From Aradus depressus (Eukaryota; Arthropoda; Insecta; Hemiptera; Aradidae): 64,000 nt of DNA. The translations under genes and the position numbers were made by a program. Location: assembly GCA_963662175.1 (NCBI GenBank), contig OY759223.1, positions 23,103,460 to 23,167,459 on the forward strand. Direction: 5' to 3'. Below the pieces are notes generated by a model. That model searched no databases. It was not told the origin of the DNA and saw only the letters and a list, made by a program, of their open reading frames with translations. The stretch's first letter is position 1, and each line of letters opens with the position of its first letter. Positions 1 through 10,320 of the stretch are shown here, piece after piece.

Positions 1-32
1 CGTATTTTTTATTTTAAGGATGTTTTGAAATA

Positions 33-249
33 ATGTTGCTTTATAATAAATATAAATATGTTTGTTACCTCTGTAACTTGAATTTTTATTTATTTCACCT
101 CTCTAACTCAAAATTAGTTAGAATGAATCTTAACCTCTACAAGTCGAATCAAAATCCGCCTAAGTCGAAATCCTTCATAAGTCAAAAACTGTATAACTCG
201 AATTTTTTGGCGTCTCCCTTGATGTTCGACTTATAGAGGTTCTACTGTA
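33..249. mobile_element. Right end of a pogo/Tigger-type DNA transposon
   Basis: Read on the minus strand from 247, the sequence begins CAGTAGAACCTCTATAAGTC, which looks like a Tigger/pogo terminal inverted repeat, and it is flanked by TA at 248-249, the target used by this group. Related 'aagtcgaa' words recur back to about position 60. The other end lies outside the window, and no transposase frame is visible here. The length inside the window is uncertain. Confidence 0.5.
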
Positions 250-322
250 TATATGTAGAAAGTTATGAAGATATAATGCTAAGGTCTAATAAGTCGTTCC
301 AATACAAAATACGGTGTATGTA

Positions 323-655
323 ATACGGTGGTATGCGTGCTTGACTTCTGAGCTCAAGGTCGTGGGTTCGTAGCCCGACCGAGGCCCTTAGTTTATTTTA
401 TCTGGGAGGTAAAATAAACTTAAGCACGCCGTCCTTCGGATGGGACGTTAAGCGATGGTCCCGAGCCTGTATGATGTAAGGTACTCGTTAAAGACCCCTA
501 CCCTAGATGAATAAAAATTTAGGGTAGGAAAAATTTAGGACTCCCACAGTAGAGTCGGGCTCATGTCCACCAGAGTGACGAAAGAGCGCTCTGGTAGTAG
601 GCGATATGACCTCGTAGTTAAAGCCCGGGCATGAGTCATAAAACCTAACCTAACC
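323..655 (+). mobile_element. tRNA-derived SINE, head slightly truncated
   Basis: The tRNA-like head starts inside the A box (ggtggtatgcg), and the B box is mutated (GGTTCGTAGCC). Then come the AGTTTATTTTA/TAAAATAAACT hairpin, the central domain (ccgtccttcggatgggacg), the CTACCCTA/TTAGGGTAG-type hairpin, the CCAGAG/CTCTGG hairpin and a cctaacctaacc tail. This copy is a good reference for the 3' body of the family. Confidence 0.9.
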
Positions 656-806
656 AAAATACGTCTTAATGACTTGAAGCTCCATTTTTTATTTATTTTT
701 TTTAGGGGGGGGGGGGGGAATACATTTTTAAATTCAGGTAGGTACAGGTATTCGGGAAGTATGTAATCGGCCAAAAATTCTGTTTTCATGTTTTCCTACC
801 TCCTGG

Positions 807-1200
807 TCATGTGTTTCTCGATGCTCCCACAAGAACAGTTCTGGTTTTCTTCCTCCTAAAGAAGAAGAGTTTGGAGTTAAAGTCTCCGTGACCTGATAAT
901 ATCTGAGACATCCAGTGGTCAAGCTGTAACCACGTCGAACCGAGGCGTACGTAAGTGTTTCGGTCGTTTATAACCAACGTTGTTGCCATTTTCCCATTAT
1001 CCATTCCTGGGCAATGTCCTTGCTCTGGTCTGGACTGTCCGCTCACCTCCTGCTCCAGGGCTAGGCGTAAGGGCTTATCAATATCTGTTCCTAAAGGCAT
1101 ATTGCGTCTACAGTATATTTAAAAGTACGAGGCAACAGCCCCATCCAAGACCAAGTCTATGGGCGAAACTCCAGCCAATATCTGTAGCGCAGCCGTAGAG
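807..1200 (-). pseudogene. R1/I-like non-LTR retrotransposon, C-terminal fragment
   Basis: Minus-strand frame 1100-807 contains the phrase LSGHGDFNSKLFFFRRK, followed in a shifted frame by a C-x-C-rich segment (NCSCG). The same phrase occurs at 28883 in a better-kept copy, where it leads into a Cys/His finger. In R1/I-like elements this region follows the RT domain and has the CCHC knuckle near the protein end. One frameshift is needed near 855, so this is a dead fragment. Confidence 0.6.
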
Positions 1201-1554
1201 ACAGTTCAATAAGCTTTTGTAACCCTTAAAAGGGCTGCTACTAAAAAATTTTAGTAATGTGACCTACCCAAGCTCCCATATAAATACAACCTAGGTCTTC
1301 GGTATGACCCCCTTGCGTCACGTCTTCCTGAAGAGGGCCTTACAAAGAGATTCAAAATGAGTCCTCACTGAGACTAATTACTGATTCTGTCTACAGTGCT
1401 CGAGTAGCGGACCTCAGTCACATCAGTCCAGAGTTCAGTTGGGTCCTACCCGGCTCTGTCACACTTGTCATCGGTACATCGTATTCCAGCCCCAACCTCA
1501 AAAGTAAGAGACATTCAATTTTATTATTATTACTTTTTATTTTCTCAGCTGTTC

Positions 1555-1765
1555 GAAGCACATAAAAAAAGTTATGTAATCGGTCAGAAATTTCATATTG
1601 AATTTTCACAAAAATTTCATGTTTTTCGACCTCCACAAAAATCAAATAAAAAATAAAAAATGTTTGTCAGTTGATGGACACGATAACTCCCTGTAGAATG
1701 CATGTATAGACACGAAATTTTATTTTTGTACCCACAACTCCACAAGGATGGCAATTATTTCATTC
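1555..1765 (+). repeat. Family A repeat, 5' part
   Basis: Shows the family A words 'gtaatcggtcagaaattt', 'tttcatgttttt', 'cgataactccctgtagaatg' and 'gacacgaaattttat'. It is truncated before the internal repeats finish. Confidence 0.7.
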
Positions 1766-1781
1766 ATTTATTATATAATTA

Positions 1782-2210
1782 TTATTAATTGCGCTATCTC
1801 CGAGTACTTTTGGATACACGACTCACATGGAAACTACACATTAACAGAAAACTACATCAAGCATATTCACGACTTAACACCCTTTACCCTCTCATAAACA
1901 GAAACACGCCACTTAAACACACATGTACTATTCTGCTATACAAGACACTCTTACTTCCACTTCTAACATTCGCCTGCCCAGTCTGGAGCGGTATCAGCAA
2001 CACTAATATGAAACGACTACAAACGTTTCGAAATAAAGTACTCCGAATGGCAACAAACGCACCCTGGTTTTCAATAATCACAAAATCTACGAAGAACTGG
2101 GAGTTCCTCAATTTGCAGCTCACATTGAGAAGCTTGTGAAAAATCACCACGAAGGCCTTGTGCATTGTTCCTTTCCTTTATTTTCCTTTATTTTCCATTT
2201 TTTATTGCTG
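1782..2210 (+). pseudogene. Jockey-clade reverse transcriptase, C-terminal fragment
   Basis: Frame 1789-2139 reads YLRVLLDTRLTWKLHI, then LYPLINR, LLYKTLLLPLLTFACPVW and NAPWF. These are the conserved landmarks just after the catalytic YxDD box in jockey-clade non-LTR retrotransposons (YLGVxLDxxLTW; LIYKxxxxPxxTYACPxW). After NAPWF the frame shifts by +1 and continues as EELGVPQFAAHIEKL. The catalytic domain is absent (5' truncation) and there is at least one frameshift. A closely related fragment lies at 55060-55860. Confidence 0.8.
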
Positions 2211-2515
2211 TAAGCTAATTTGATGTACAAAATCGTATGACGTATCCAAATACCATTTTATGGTTTAACCATTCACGACAGTTTAATTGTTCACTTTTCT
2301 CTCGGCAATTGGGATCTCTATCGCAGACCTAATACATGGGGATGCAATGTTCATCATTGCATCGGAAACTGTTGCCAGTGCAATGCTCAGTATGACAAAA
2401 TAGCTGAAAAAAATAATAATAATGAGTATAATACTACTGTAATGTTGCTTTTTGGGTTGTGTAAGGATGTACTATATATTATTACAATATCGCTTCTTTG
2501 AATACTATGCACTTT

Positions 2516-2882
2516 CATGCTATTATAGGTTAGGTTTTATGACTCATGCCCGGGCTTTAACTACGAGGTCATATCGCCAACTTCCAGAGCGCTCTTTCCT
2601 CACTCTGGTGGACATAAGCTCAACTCAACTGTGGGAGTCCTAAATTTTGCCTACCCTAAATTTTTATTGATCTAGGGCAGGGTTTTTTTAACGAGTACCT
2701 GACATCGTACAGGCTCGGGACCATTGCTTAACGTCCCATCCGAAGGACGGCGTGCTCAAGTTTATTTTACCTTCCAGATAAAATAAACTAAAGGCCTTGG
2801 TCGGGTTACGAACCCACGATCTGTAGCACAGAAGACAAGCACGCATACCGCTGAGCTACCGGCGCCCTCAACATGCTATTAT
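2516..2882 (-). mobile_element. SINE with 11-bp target-site duplication
   Basis: Minus-oriented full SINE (2527-2867), flanked on both sides by catgctattat (2516-2526 and 2872-2882). It forms the outer part of the left arm of a giant palindrome. It shares private variants with the SINE at 4970-5270 (agcggtatgcg, ctacagatcg, ggcctttag, cttgagcacg), so the two are copies of one insertion. Confidence 0.9.
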
Positions 2883-2883
2883 A

Positions 2884-3519
2884 CAGGGTGGGCCAGATAA
2901 GCGGGCCACAAGTGAAATAACTCCTAAACGGTTAGAGATATCAAAATTGTGCATAGGACTAAAGTTGTAACACTCGCCAAGAGCTGTAGTATGGCGTCCT
3001 CGGAAAGACAAAAATGACCCTTTTAATGGCTCAAGCAGCCCTTCGGTTCCCTTTTGACCCTTAAGTTTCATTACATTTTATTAAAGTACTAAAGAAACAA
3101 GGAAGAACTGTGCAAACAGATTTTTGATACGTCAAGTAGTTCTCGGAAAAAAAAACGTTTAAAGTTGCACGTTTTTCTTATTCTGAAGTTATTAAATTCC
3201 AACAAACTTCAGAATTAGAACAACGTGCAACTTTAAACGTTTTTTTTCCGAGAACTACTTGACGTATCGCAAACCTGTTTGCACAGTTCTTCCTTGTTTA
3301 TTTAGTACTTTAATAAAATGTAATGAAACTTAAGGGTCAAAAGGGAACCCCGCCCTTCGAAGGGCTGCTTGAGCCATTAAAAGGGTCATTTTTGTCTTTT
3401 CGAGGACGCCATACTACAGCTCTTGGCGAGTGCTACATCTTTAGTCCTATGCACAATTTTGATATCTCTAACCGTTTAGGAGTTATTTCATTTGTGGTCC
3501 GCTTATCTGGCCCATCCTG
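2884..3519. mobile_element. Foldback MITE, Tc1/mariner-like ends
   Basis: Ends are CAGGGTGGGCCAGATAAGCG at 2884 and its near-perfect complement ending at 3519, flanked by TA at 2882-2883 and 3520-3521. Almost the whole element is arm (about 310 bp each). TA targets and CAGGGTG starts are typical of Tc1/mariner-derived MITEs. No transposase is present. Frames inside it are mirror shadows. Confidence 0.75.
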
Positions 3520-3543
3520 TATACTAGCATGTTGAGGGCGCCG

Positions 3544-4430
3544 CACAGTGGGCCAGATCCCGAATCTAGCGGGTCAAAAGTCCTGTGAATAAGTTACTGA
3601 TAAATTATTATTTTTCAATCATTCAGAAGGGCAGAAAAATACAGAAAAATAACGAATAACACTATCGTTGTCAATTACTTTTTTAATTATTATAATTAGA
3701 GCGACAAGTCGCTCAAACCAAAATCACTAACGGAATTGTTGTCATCACTGCTAATTTCTGCCGAAGTCGTTGTTGAAATTAAGAGTAACTCTTACTTTTT
3801 CACTAATCAGTTTTTTTGGAAGGCAGTGGTCTGAGGGAGCCAATAAAAGGATCAGACAAAATGAGCAGGTTGTTTAAATGTCAGTTAGTTGAAAATCGAT
3901 CGATTTTTCTAGAAAAGTGTTTCCTGAACCTTTTTATCTCCTCATGTTGGCTTTCTTGAACGTCAGCTTTCCGATAGGTATTAGAAAATGTTTGATAAGA
4001 GCACTCCCATATATAAGTATTTTATGAACACTGACAGGCATGGTGTACCAATCATGCAGCAAGACGTTCATCATACGAGCAGTTTCAGCAGCGAATGTTT
4101 CAAAGGCTTCCAAATAAATATCATACCCTGATGACGAAGCCTGTAGGAGTATGCTAAACCTTTCGATTAATTCTTCATCCACGCCAGTAATTTCAGCTGT
4201 TAAGGAAGGATTTTGGAAAAACCTTCGAGCTGCATTGCCATCATTTGTATTGCCACCTCCTTGCTTTGGCGTATCAATAGCTGCCGAGTCCACATTTTTT
4301 CTTCGTATAGTCAAAAAGGAATGTAATTTGTTCGATGGTATTTCCAATAGGACGATTGCTGGCTCTCAACATATCGTACAACTCCCTTCTGCATGTAGAC
4401 ATTTTCACACCTGCAGTTACAAATAACATT

Positions 4431-4462
<32 letters not shown>

Positions 4463-4964
4463 CGGGCCAAAACGGGTCGTTAAATTTAGTGCCATCCTAT
4501 TATCTATTAGTTAACGAACAAGAATAATGAACGTTTACGAGGTACTGAGAGGTACGAAAAAAGTTACGCCCTTATGAACTAGAATGAACTTTTTTTTTTC
4601 AAACGTGCACTATTCTTGTGGCCCTTCCAACACTTTGTGATTGACTTAGGACAAAACAAAAATTGCTAAGACTTTCCTTTTTGAATGCCTTCCATGGAAG
4701 AATAATGAAGAAAAGATCAGTAATGTTCGGAAGCGACACTCACAGGTAAGTGATGTAGTCAAACTACCTGGCCTCCTAGATAATACAGCTGTTTGCATGG
4801 TTTGTTTATTTCGTGGCTGCGCTGTATTGACTTCGTCCTCTCTAATTCCCTTTGTTTATTTCTCTCTTACATACTACTTGTTGAACCAGGTTGTTTTTTT
4901 CCCGAAATCTCTCACTTCATTTTCGGACTTTTGTCCAGCTAGATTTGGGATCTGGCCCACTGTG
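3544..4964. mobile_element. Transib DNA transposon (RAG1-related), defective
   Basis: Inverted ends of about 40 bp: the left begins CACAGTGGGCCAGATCCCGA at 3544 and the right, read inward on the minus strand from 4964, begins CACAGTGGGCCAGATCCCAA. Both start with CACAGTG. The flanks carry a 5-bp GC-rich duplication, CGCCG (3539-3543 and 4965-4969). CACWRTG-type termini and GC-rich 5-bp duplications are known Transib hallmarks. The interior (minus strand) holds a Transib-like transposase remnant. Length is 1421 bp, shorter than autonomous elements of about 3 kb. Confidence 0.78.
3934..4420 (-). pseudogene. Transib transposase remnant (RAG1-core-like C-terminal part)
   Basis: A 137-residue minus-strand frame (4347-3934). 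Residues 35-44 read NDGNAARRFF, residues 55-70 read GVDEELIERFSILLQA, residues 100-112 read WYTMPVSVHKILI, and PIGKL stands at 124-128. From memory of the family, Transib transposases (and RAG1) have a GN-x-AR block, then an H-K motif followed by a segment holding the last catalytic acidic residue. Here the frame diverges right after PIGKL, so the segment expected to carry that residue is missing. A second minus frame (4495-4274) overlaps upstream and suggests a frameshift near 4330. Not functional as it stands. Confidence 0.7.
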
Positions 4965-5290
4965 CGCCGGTAGCTCAGCGGTATGCGTGCTTGTCTTCTG
5001 AGCTACAGATCGTGGGTTCGAAACCCGACCGAGGCCTTTAGTTTATTTTATCTGGGAGGTAAAATAAACTTGAGCACGCCGTCCTTCGGATGGGATGTTA
5101 AGCGATGGTCCCGAGCCTGTACGATGTCAGGAACTCGTTAAAGACCCCTACCCTAGATGAATAAAAATTTAGGGTAGGCAAAATTTAGGACTCCCATAGT
5201 AGAGTCGGGCTCATGTCCATCAGAATGACGAAAGAGAGCTCTGGTAGTAGGTGATATGACCTCGTAGTTAAAGCCTAAATCAAACCTAAA

Positions 5291-5516
5291 TGTCACTTTT
5301 GAACTTTGTGTTGAAAATGATGTAAGCCGAAAACGATAGACTATATTCATATATTTTTTTAGAATTAGTTCTTTGTTTTTTATTAATTTTTCAATTATAC
5401 CGACACAGATCGCAAAAATGTATTCAGACATTAAAGTGGTGCAAAATTACTACAAGTTTATAATTTTAACTGTCACAATCAACAGTAACCCTGAAAGGGT
5501 ACCTGTAGATCAGAAA
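5291..5516. other. Unassigned spacer
   Basis: AT-rich sequence after the palindrome's right arm. I see no gene or known repeat in it. Confidence 0.4.
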
Positions 5517-5690
5517 TAGTAGCATGCTGGTTTACTGAGCTCAAGTTCGCGGGTTCGATGATCCCTATTTTAGATAAATAAACCAGAATGGGAAAAATTG
5601 GCGAATCCCTCAGTAGAGTCTGTGCTCAACGACGAATTAGCGTTTTTTACTTAGTGGACTAGTTAAAGCCCGGGCATGAGTCAAAATAAC
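5517..5690 (+). mobile_element. Divergent SINE with internal deletion
   Basis: Head remnant 'gctcaagttcgcgggttcga' joins directly to 3' body words (cagtagagtctgtgctca, gttaaagcccgggcatgagtc). The hairpin and central domain are deleted. Confidence 0.7.
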
Positions 5691-6088
5691 TGACACTAAC
5701 GCTTCCAAATTATTTATCAGCGTTGATACATTAGTAGATATATGTACAATAAGTTGATCTCTCAAGTAAATTTCACCTAAGTTAATTTGAGTGGTCGTTA
5801 TGATAAACAGGCGATTATTTATTATCACTTCCCATTGTCATTTAGATAAATTAATTTTAATATGTCTATTAGTCGTATCTTATTTTTTTGCTATTTTTAT
5901 ATTTAAAATATTTCTTTTCATAAGAAACTTTTGGTAAATAACAATCTGTATTCTAATTATTTTTTGACAAGATAGTGAAAGTCAAGGATAATCTCTAACG
6001 GTTTTGCATCTCCACAAAATTAATATATTTTGCAAACAATTTTAAGTTTGATAGTTGATTATAGCTATCCTCTCTCATCATCCAGATA

Positions 6089-6862
6089 CAGTAGACTCTC
6101 CCTTATCCGGCGTTCTGTTAACCGGCGCTCGCAAAATAATATCAAATTTGTTTAACTAAAATTAACATTCAATTATTAGATTATGAATTATATGAGCCAT
6201 GTGCATTTACGAGCACATAATAATTCCGTAACTCACGAATCTTTTATGTATTTTTATTGTACATACATATATGTATATGTGCATTGTATTTATAATGAAG
6301 GGAACGCTAATATAGTGAACAGTCTTTTTTTTTTTTAAATCATCAAGTTATAAAGTGATAAAACAATGGCTTCCACTACAAAAAGAAAGAAAATTGTTCT
6401 TTCCATCCAACAAAAATTGAAAAGATGGAAAAGAGAGAAACAGCTGCTAAAATAGCCAAGGTATTAGGGGTTGTAGAGAGTGCAGTTAAAGATTGGAGGA
6501 AAAGTAAAGAAAAATTAAGGAAATTTTGTTCTAGTGTACTACCTTTGAAAAACAACAACTCAATGCCAGATCAACTTTAAAGAAACCAAATTTAGAGGAA
6601 CTTGACGAGGCAGTATGGATGTGGTTCGTGCAGCAACGCCAACTAGACTGCCCTAGAAGTGATGTCATTTTAAAAGAAAGAGCCATTTCATTGAATCAAA
6701 GCATGAATGGGGATCCTACCTGTGAAATATATATCTGTTTTATTCCTTAGCTCACCTTAAAATATTTTTTTTTATGCTTTAATTGATATATTTTTTCTCA
6801 TTAATTGATGATTTCCGTTATCCGGCGTTATCTGTTATCCGGCGTCACAGGGAGAGTCTTTC
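6089..6862 (+). mobile_element. Tigger/pogo DNA transposon, internally deleted
   Basis: The left end CAGTAGACTCTCCCTTATCC follows TA (6087-6088). The right end carries matching words in inverse order (ttatccggcgtcacagggag, then agtct). The repeated 'ATCCGGCG' words near both ends are typical of Tigger termini. The right terminus has decayed (agtctttctcg where agtctactg is expected). The interior holds an N-terminal transposase remnant. Confidence 0.75.
6366..6745 (+). pseudogene. Tigger transposase N-terminus (CENP-B-like HTH), frameshifted
   Basis: Starts ATG at 6366 with MASTTKRKKIVLSIQQKL, then a frameshift near 6425. The next frame has ETAAKIAKVLGV and VKDWRKSKEKL, and a third has LEELDEAVWMWFVQQR. 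These match the order of the CENP-B/Tigger DNA-binding region: basic start, helix-turn-helix, then the 'LEEAL..WFxQQR' second HTH. At least two frameshifts and loss of the whole catalytic domain make it a pseudogene. Confidence 0.75.
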
Positions 6863-7395
6863 TCGCAATCTCCAAGAACACTTAATATCTCTTGGCATAA
6901 AAAAAAAAAAAAAAATAGTAAAAAATAAAAAAACATTGAAACTCGATTACAAAAAATAAGTTTGAAAATAAAAAAAAGTCAGTGAATCATTGGTGCTGTT
7001 TTACCGCAGTATAAATTAATTAATTGAAATTTTCGCTCCTCCTCCGAAAACTTTCGGGTTAAAAATTTGACTTAAATAGTGCTTTTCTGAGTCCTCATAC
7101 TAAATATTGTGTTGATTCATTCATTACATCGGGAGTTTTTGGGGTTTCTACCTGATCCCGACATTCTTTTAGACTGAAACCTCTGCAAATTTACGTATGA
7201 AATTTTGTGTCAGTGCATTCATTACAACGGCAGTTATTAGAGTTTTTGTATTAAGTTAATCTCCCACTTCTCTTTGTCCCAATTGGCTGAAAATTAATAG
7301 ATGTCGTCCTTATTTGGTTCTGGATACACATACACAATTTCTCGTGTGATACAATCATTCTATCGGGAGCTATCATGTTCACTAGTACACAAAGA

Positions 7396-8132
7396 GGGCG
7401 CCGGTAGCAGTGGTATGCGTGCTTGTCTTCTGAGCTTAAGCACGCCGTCCTTCGGATGGGAAGTTAAGCGATGGTCCCTAAACTTCCGGATTGGTGTGTA
7501 AGTAAATTTTGGTTTAGAAACGTTGGTACAAATGTTTAATGGTTGTGTCTATGGGTGTGACGTTCAAGTCGCGGTGTAAAGTTTTGTTACCGTGTTGTGG
7601 GCATTGCGTGATCAGTCGGAGAGACTTGGATTGAAATACCTGTATTCTTTTGATGTTCGAAGTCTTGGCTGTACCATATATTTGTTAGCCATAGGTCCAG
7701 AGAGGTCGGAGAAGATAGGTATAACAATTCAGTTTTTCTCGAGTAGATAATTTAGAACGCTTATTCAAAATACTGTACAATAGTCTAAGTGAGGGCGCCG
7801 GTTGCTCAGTGGTATGCGTGCTTGGCTTCTGAGTTCAAGATCGTGGGTTCGAAACCCGACCGAGGCCCTTAGTTTATTTTATCTGGGTGGTCAAATAAAC
7901 TTAAGCACGCCGTCCTTCAGATGGGATGTTAAGCGATGGTCCCAAGCCTGTACGATGTCAGGTTCTCGTTAAAGACCCCTGCCCTAGGTGAATAAAAATT
8001 TAGGGTAGGCAAAATTTAGGATTCCCACAGTAGAGTCGAGCTCATGTCCACCAGAGTGACGAAAAAGCGCTCTGGTAATAGGCAATATGACCTCTTAGTT
8101 AAAGCCCGGGCATGAGTCATAAAACTTAACCT
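7396..8132 (+). mobile_element. Chimeric retroposon: SINE head + antisense jockey RT + full SINE
   Basis: Flanked by tagtacacaaaga at 7383-7395 and 8133-8145, so the 737 bp between them entered as one unit. Contents in order: a SINE head fragment (7396-7475, with B box and hairpin deleted), an antisense piece of a jockey RT (about 7476-7790) and a full-length SINE (7794-8132) with a short cttaacctta tail. The same RT piece joined to the same side of a SINE occurs inverted at 24471-25369, with the identical junction (ctgtacaatagtctaagtga). The last SINE's tail probably supplied the priming site for reverse transcription (inference). Confidence 0.85.
7479..7790 (-). pseudogene. Jockey RT fragment inside chimeric SINE
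   Basis: On the minus strand this matches codons found at 24831-25135 (RSKLSTRQKLNCYTYLL, FIYGTA), a segment after the catalytic domain of a jockey-like RT. It has small disruptions and no start. It is passenger sequence. Confidence 0.8.
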
Positions 8133-8249
8133 TAGTACACAAAGACAGACTAACAAATTTTTTTTTTCACTTTTTGAACTAGTAGAAATTTTGGTGAAAA
8201 ATCATCATCGAATTTCTGATCGATTACCATAACATACCCTATGCTTCGT

Positions 8250-9085
8250 TTATGACCTCTTTTTCCCTTTATCTAAACTTTTTGATGACATCCTTTTTGA
8301 TGACGGACCTAGTAACTCCTGAAGGTATGAGTTTATCGACTTGTGGGTATGATGTGGATACATAAGTTAAATTTTCAGCTAAATCGGCCAAAGCAGTTAC
8401 ATGGGTTTTGAGGGACAGCAATACTGTGTAAGATGGATTACACCCCTCTCGCCTACTATTAATTTCTTCTCTGAAACTAACCTTCGAGCAATACAAAAAC
8501 ATTTCGATTTAAGAATATACCAAAAAAAATCGAAGAAGCTTTATTGTTGTTTATAATTTTTTTCCCCTTTCTTTCGTTCTCAAGTTGCACCTTCTTGAAA
8601 ACATGAATAATGATTAATTATCCAAAATTTTTTGTATATTACCATTGTTATTGATAGCTTCTTACTAACAATGAAACTCACCTAATCGACCTTTCCCACT
8701 CTTGAGCAAGCTTCGTTACTAATGACACTCCATGTGTTACAGCCTCAGGCAGTTGAAATTGACTAAATTAATACGACAAGGAAGGTTCGGAATCTTTTGC
8801 TCAACACTGATAGCTTCGTTTATATTCAAATGTGATTTGTCGATTTGCTCCAGTTTGTCCAGGAGTTATTGAGAGGACGAGAGGCTTGGATGGGTTTCTT
8901 TGGAGAGACGCTCCCAAGCAGGTTTTTTTGGGGTTCTAAAGGCCAACGATCGCAAACTGATTGAGTGAATAACTTCTGCCTCTTAGATAATAAAGCTTTT
9001 GCTCATACTGAAGCAATTCTAGCCATATATGATCAGAGGTAACCTATGCTTACAGAGCTCAAGATGGCGGGTTCCTCCAGATTCC
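8250..9085. other. Unassigned stretch with a partial family A word cluster
   Basis: 8290-8400 shows weak family A words (gtaactcctgaaggtatgag, attttcagctaaatcggcc). The rest has no recognisable gene. Short open frames here lack family features. Confidence 0.4.
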
Positions 9086-9089
9086 ATAT

Positions 9090-9705
9090 GTGTGAACCTG
9101 ATAACTCCTGATAGAATGAATATATAGACACGAAATTTTATATGTGGACCCAGAACTCTCTAACGACGTCACCTATTGTTTTTCAGCTAAATCGACCAAA
9201 GGTAAGAGGGGGATTAGGGGGGAGGCTTAACATAAAACCTCTATTAACTGCCGATAAAATGAATGCATCAACACGAAATTTTATATGTATGACCAAAACC
9301 TCTTGAGGCCAACACCTACCGATTTTTAGACAAATTGGTCCAAGGGGAGGGGGGGATTAGAAGTGAGGTGTAACTCAAAAACTCTAATAACTGCCGTTGT
9401 AATGAATGTATCGACATGAAATTTCATATTTAAAGTCAAAACCCAATGAGGACATAACCTGTAAAATTTCAGCGAAATTGGCTAAAGGTAAGTGAGGTTC
9501 AATTCAAAAACCCTAATAACTGCTGATGTAATGAATTTATCTACAAGAAATTTAGTATGTGCATTTAGGAGCCTCTATGTAAGTCAGCTGTTTAATATAG
9601 CGCACATATTGACTGTTTTTAGTGGGGGTGCGAAAAGTTCATTGATTAATTCGTTCTGGGGAAGTACATTGCCGGTAGTTCACCAAATACTTTTTTTTAT
9701 ACAGT
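9090..9705 (+). repeat. Family A, near-complete copy with four internal repeats
   Basis: The anchor 'aataactgccgatrtaatga' recurs near 9100, 9243, 9384 and 9513, giving units of about 130-143 bp. Each unit carries a 'gacacgaaatttt' word and an 'attttcagc-aaat' word. The 3' end shows the shared terminal words (agcgaaaagtt, aattcgttctggggaagtac, attgccggt). No convincing coding potential. Confidence 0.75.
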
Positions 9706-10026
9706 TGTAAATATCTATTTGTAAATAAAAAAAAAATCCAAAAATACTTATAATTCTTATGTTATTCTTAGGGGACTTATAACACAGAATAAAGATTATA
9801 TTTTTCATGTGACAGAATAATAGAGACGCTCGCCTACTCATGGTGTAGGCGACATTTAACTGGAGAGTTGAAGACTCTCCTAACTATTGTGAAACGGAGG
9901 GCCTGCCACTATGAGGGGATCTAGTCTACCTTGGCGAGGTCGCGTCTTCACAGCTAACTGGCCGTCAACTAGTTTGGAAATAGGCACTATCTGGGTCATA
10001 CAGACCTAGGCACTCATCTATGTAGT
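9706..10026. other. Unassigned sequence
   Basis: Contains a small inverted word pair (gagagttgaagactctc) at 9862. No gene is recognised. Confidence 0.35.
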
Positions 10027-10317
10027 CCACTACTTGAATATATGCCACTCTACTGTACTTGAATATATGGCACTCAACTCTACTTGAATATATTGTACTG
10101 TACTGTACTTGAATATATGGCCCTGTACTGTATTGACTACATGACATTGTACTGTACTTGAATACATGGCACTGTACTGTACTTGACTACATAGCACTGT
10201 ACTGTACTTGAGTACATGCCATTGTACTGTACTTGAATACATAGCACTGTAGTGTACTTGAATGTATGGCACTGTAGTGTACTTGTATATACATAGCACT
10301 GTAATGTACTTGAATAT
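10027..10317. repeat. 25-bp minisatellite, about 11 units
   Basis: The unit is close to acttgaatacatggcactgt+actgt, repeated with substitutions. The array stops exactly where a LINE 3'-end fragment begins (10321). Open frames across it come from the repeat, not from a gene. Confidence 0.9.
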
Positions 10318-10320
10318 ATT

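Larger units (their letters stand above)
2529..5270. repeat. Giant inverted repeat (SINE + foldback MITE), right arm split
   Basis: The left arm runs from about 2529 to 3190. The right arm runs from 3205 to 3543 and resumes at 4970-5270. The loop is 14 nt (3191-3204). The arms contain half of a foldback MITE, its unique flank (catgctattat versus atactagcatg) and the whole SINE in mirror order. A 1.4-kb Transib element interrupts the right arm. Without it the structure would be a near-perfect palindrome of about 1.3 kb. Confidence 0.85.
3534..5290 (+). mobile_element. SINE split by Transib insertion
   Basis: The first ten bases of the SINE (gagggcgccg, 3534-3543) are separated from the rest (4970-5270) by the Transib element, with cgccg duplicated at 3539-3543 and 4965-4969. 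B box GGTTCGAAACC is intact. The tail is lost after 'gttaaagcc' and replaced by other sequence. Confidence 0.85.
7010..8245 (-). repeat. Family A copy interrupted by a composite retroposon
   Basis: Minus-oriented family A: words for its 3' side at 7010-7080, internal repeats at about 7100-7380, and its 5' side (gaatttctgatcgattacc) at 8205-8245. The continuity 'gttcac...gacagac' is broken by an insertion at 7396-8132 with a 13-bp duplication of the target. Confidence 0.8.

Noticed and set aside
705..718. Poly-G run as a possible regulatory or quadruplex site
   Set aside because: A single homopolymer with no partner runs or gene nearby.
2868..3535. Two similar open frames on opposite strands
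   Set aside because: They are mirror images inside the foldback MITE arms, not a gene pair.
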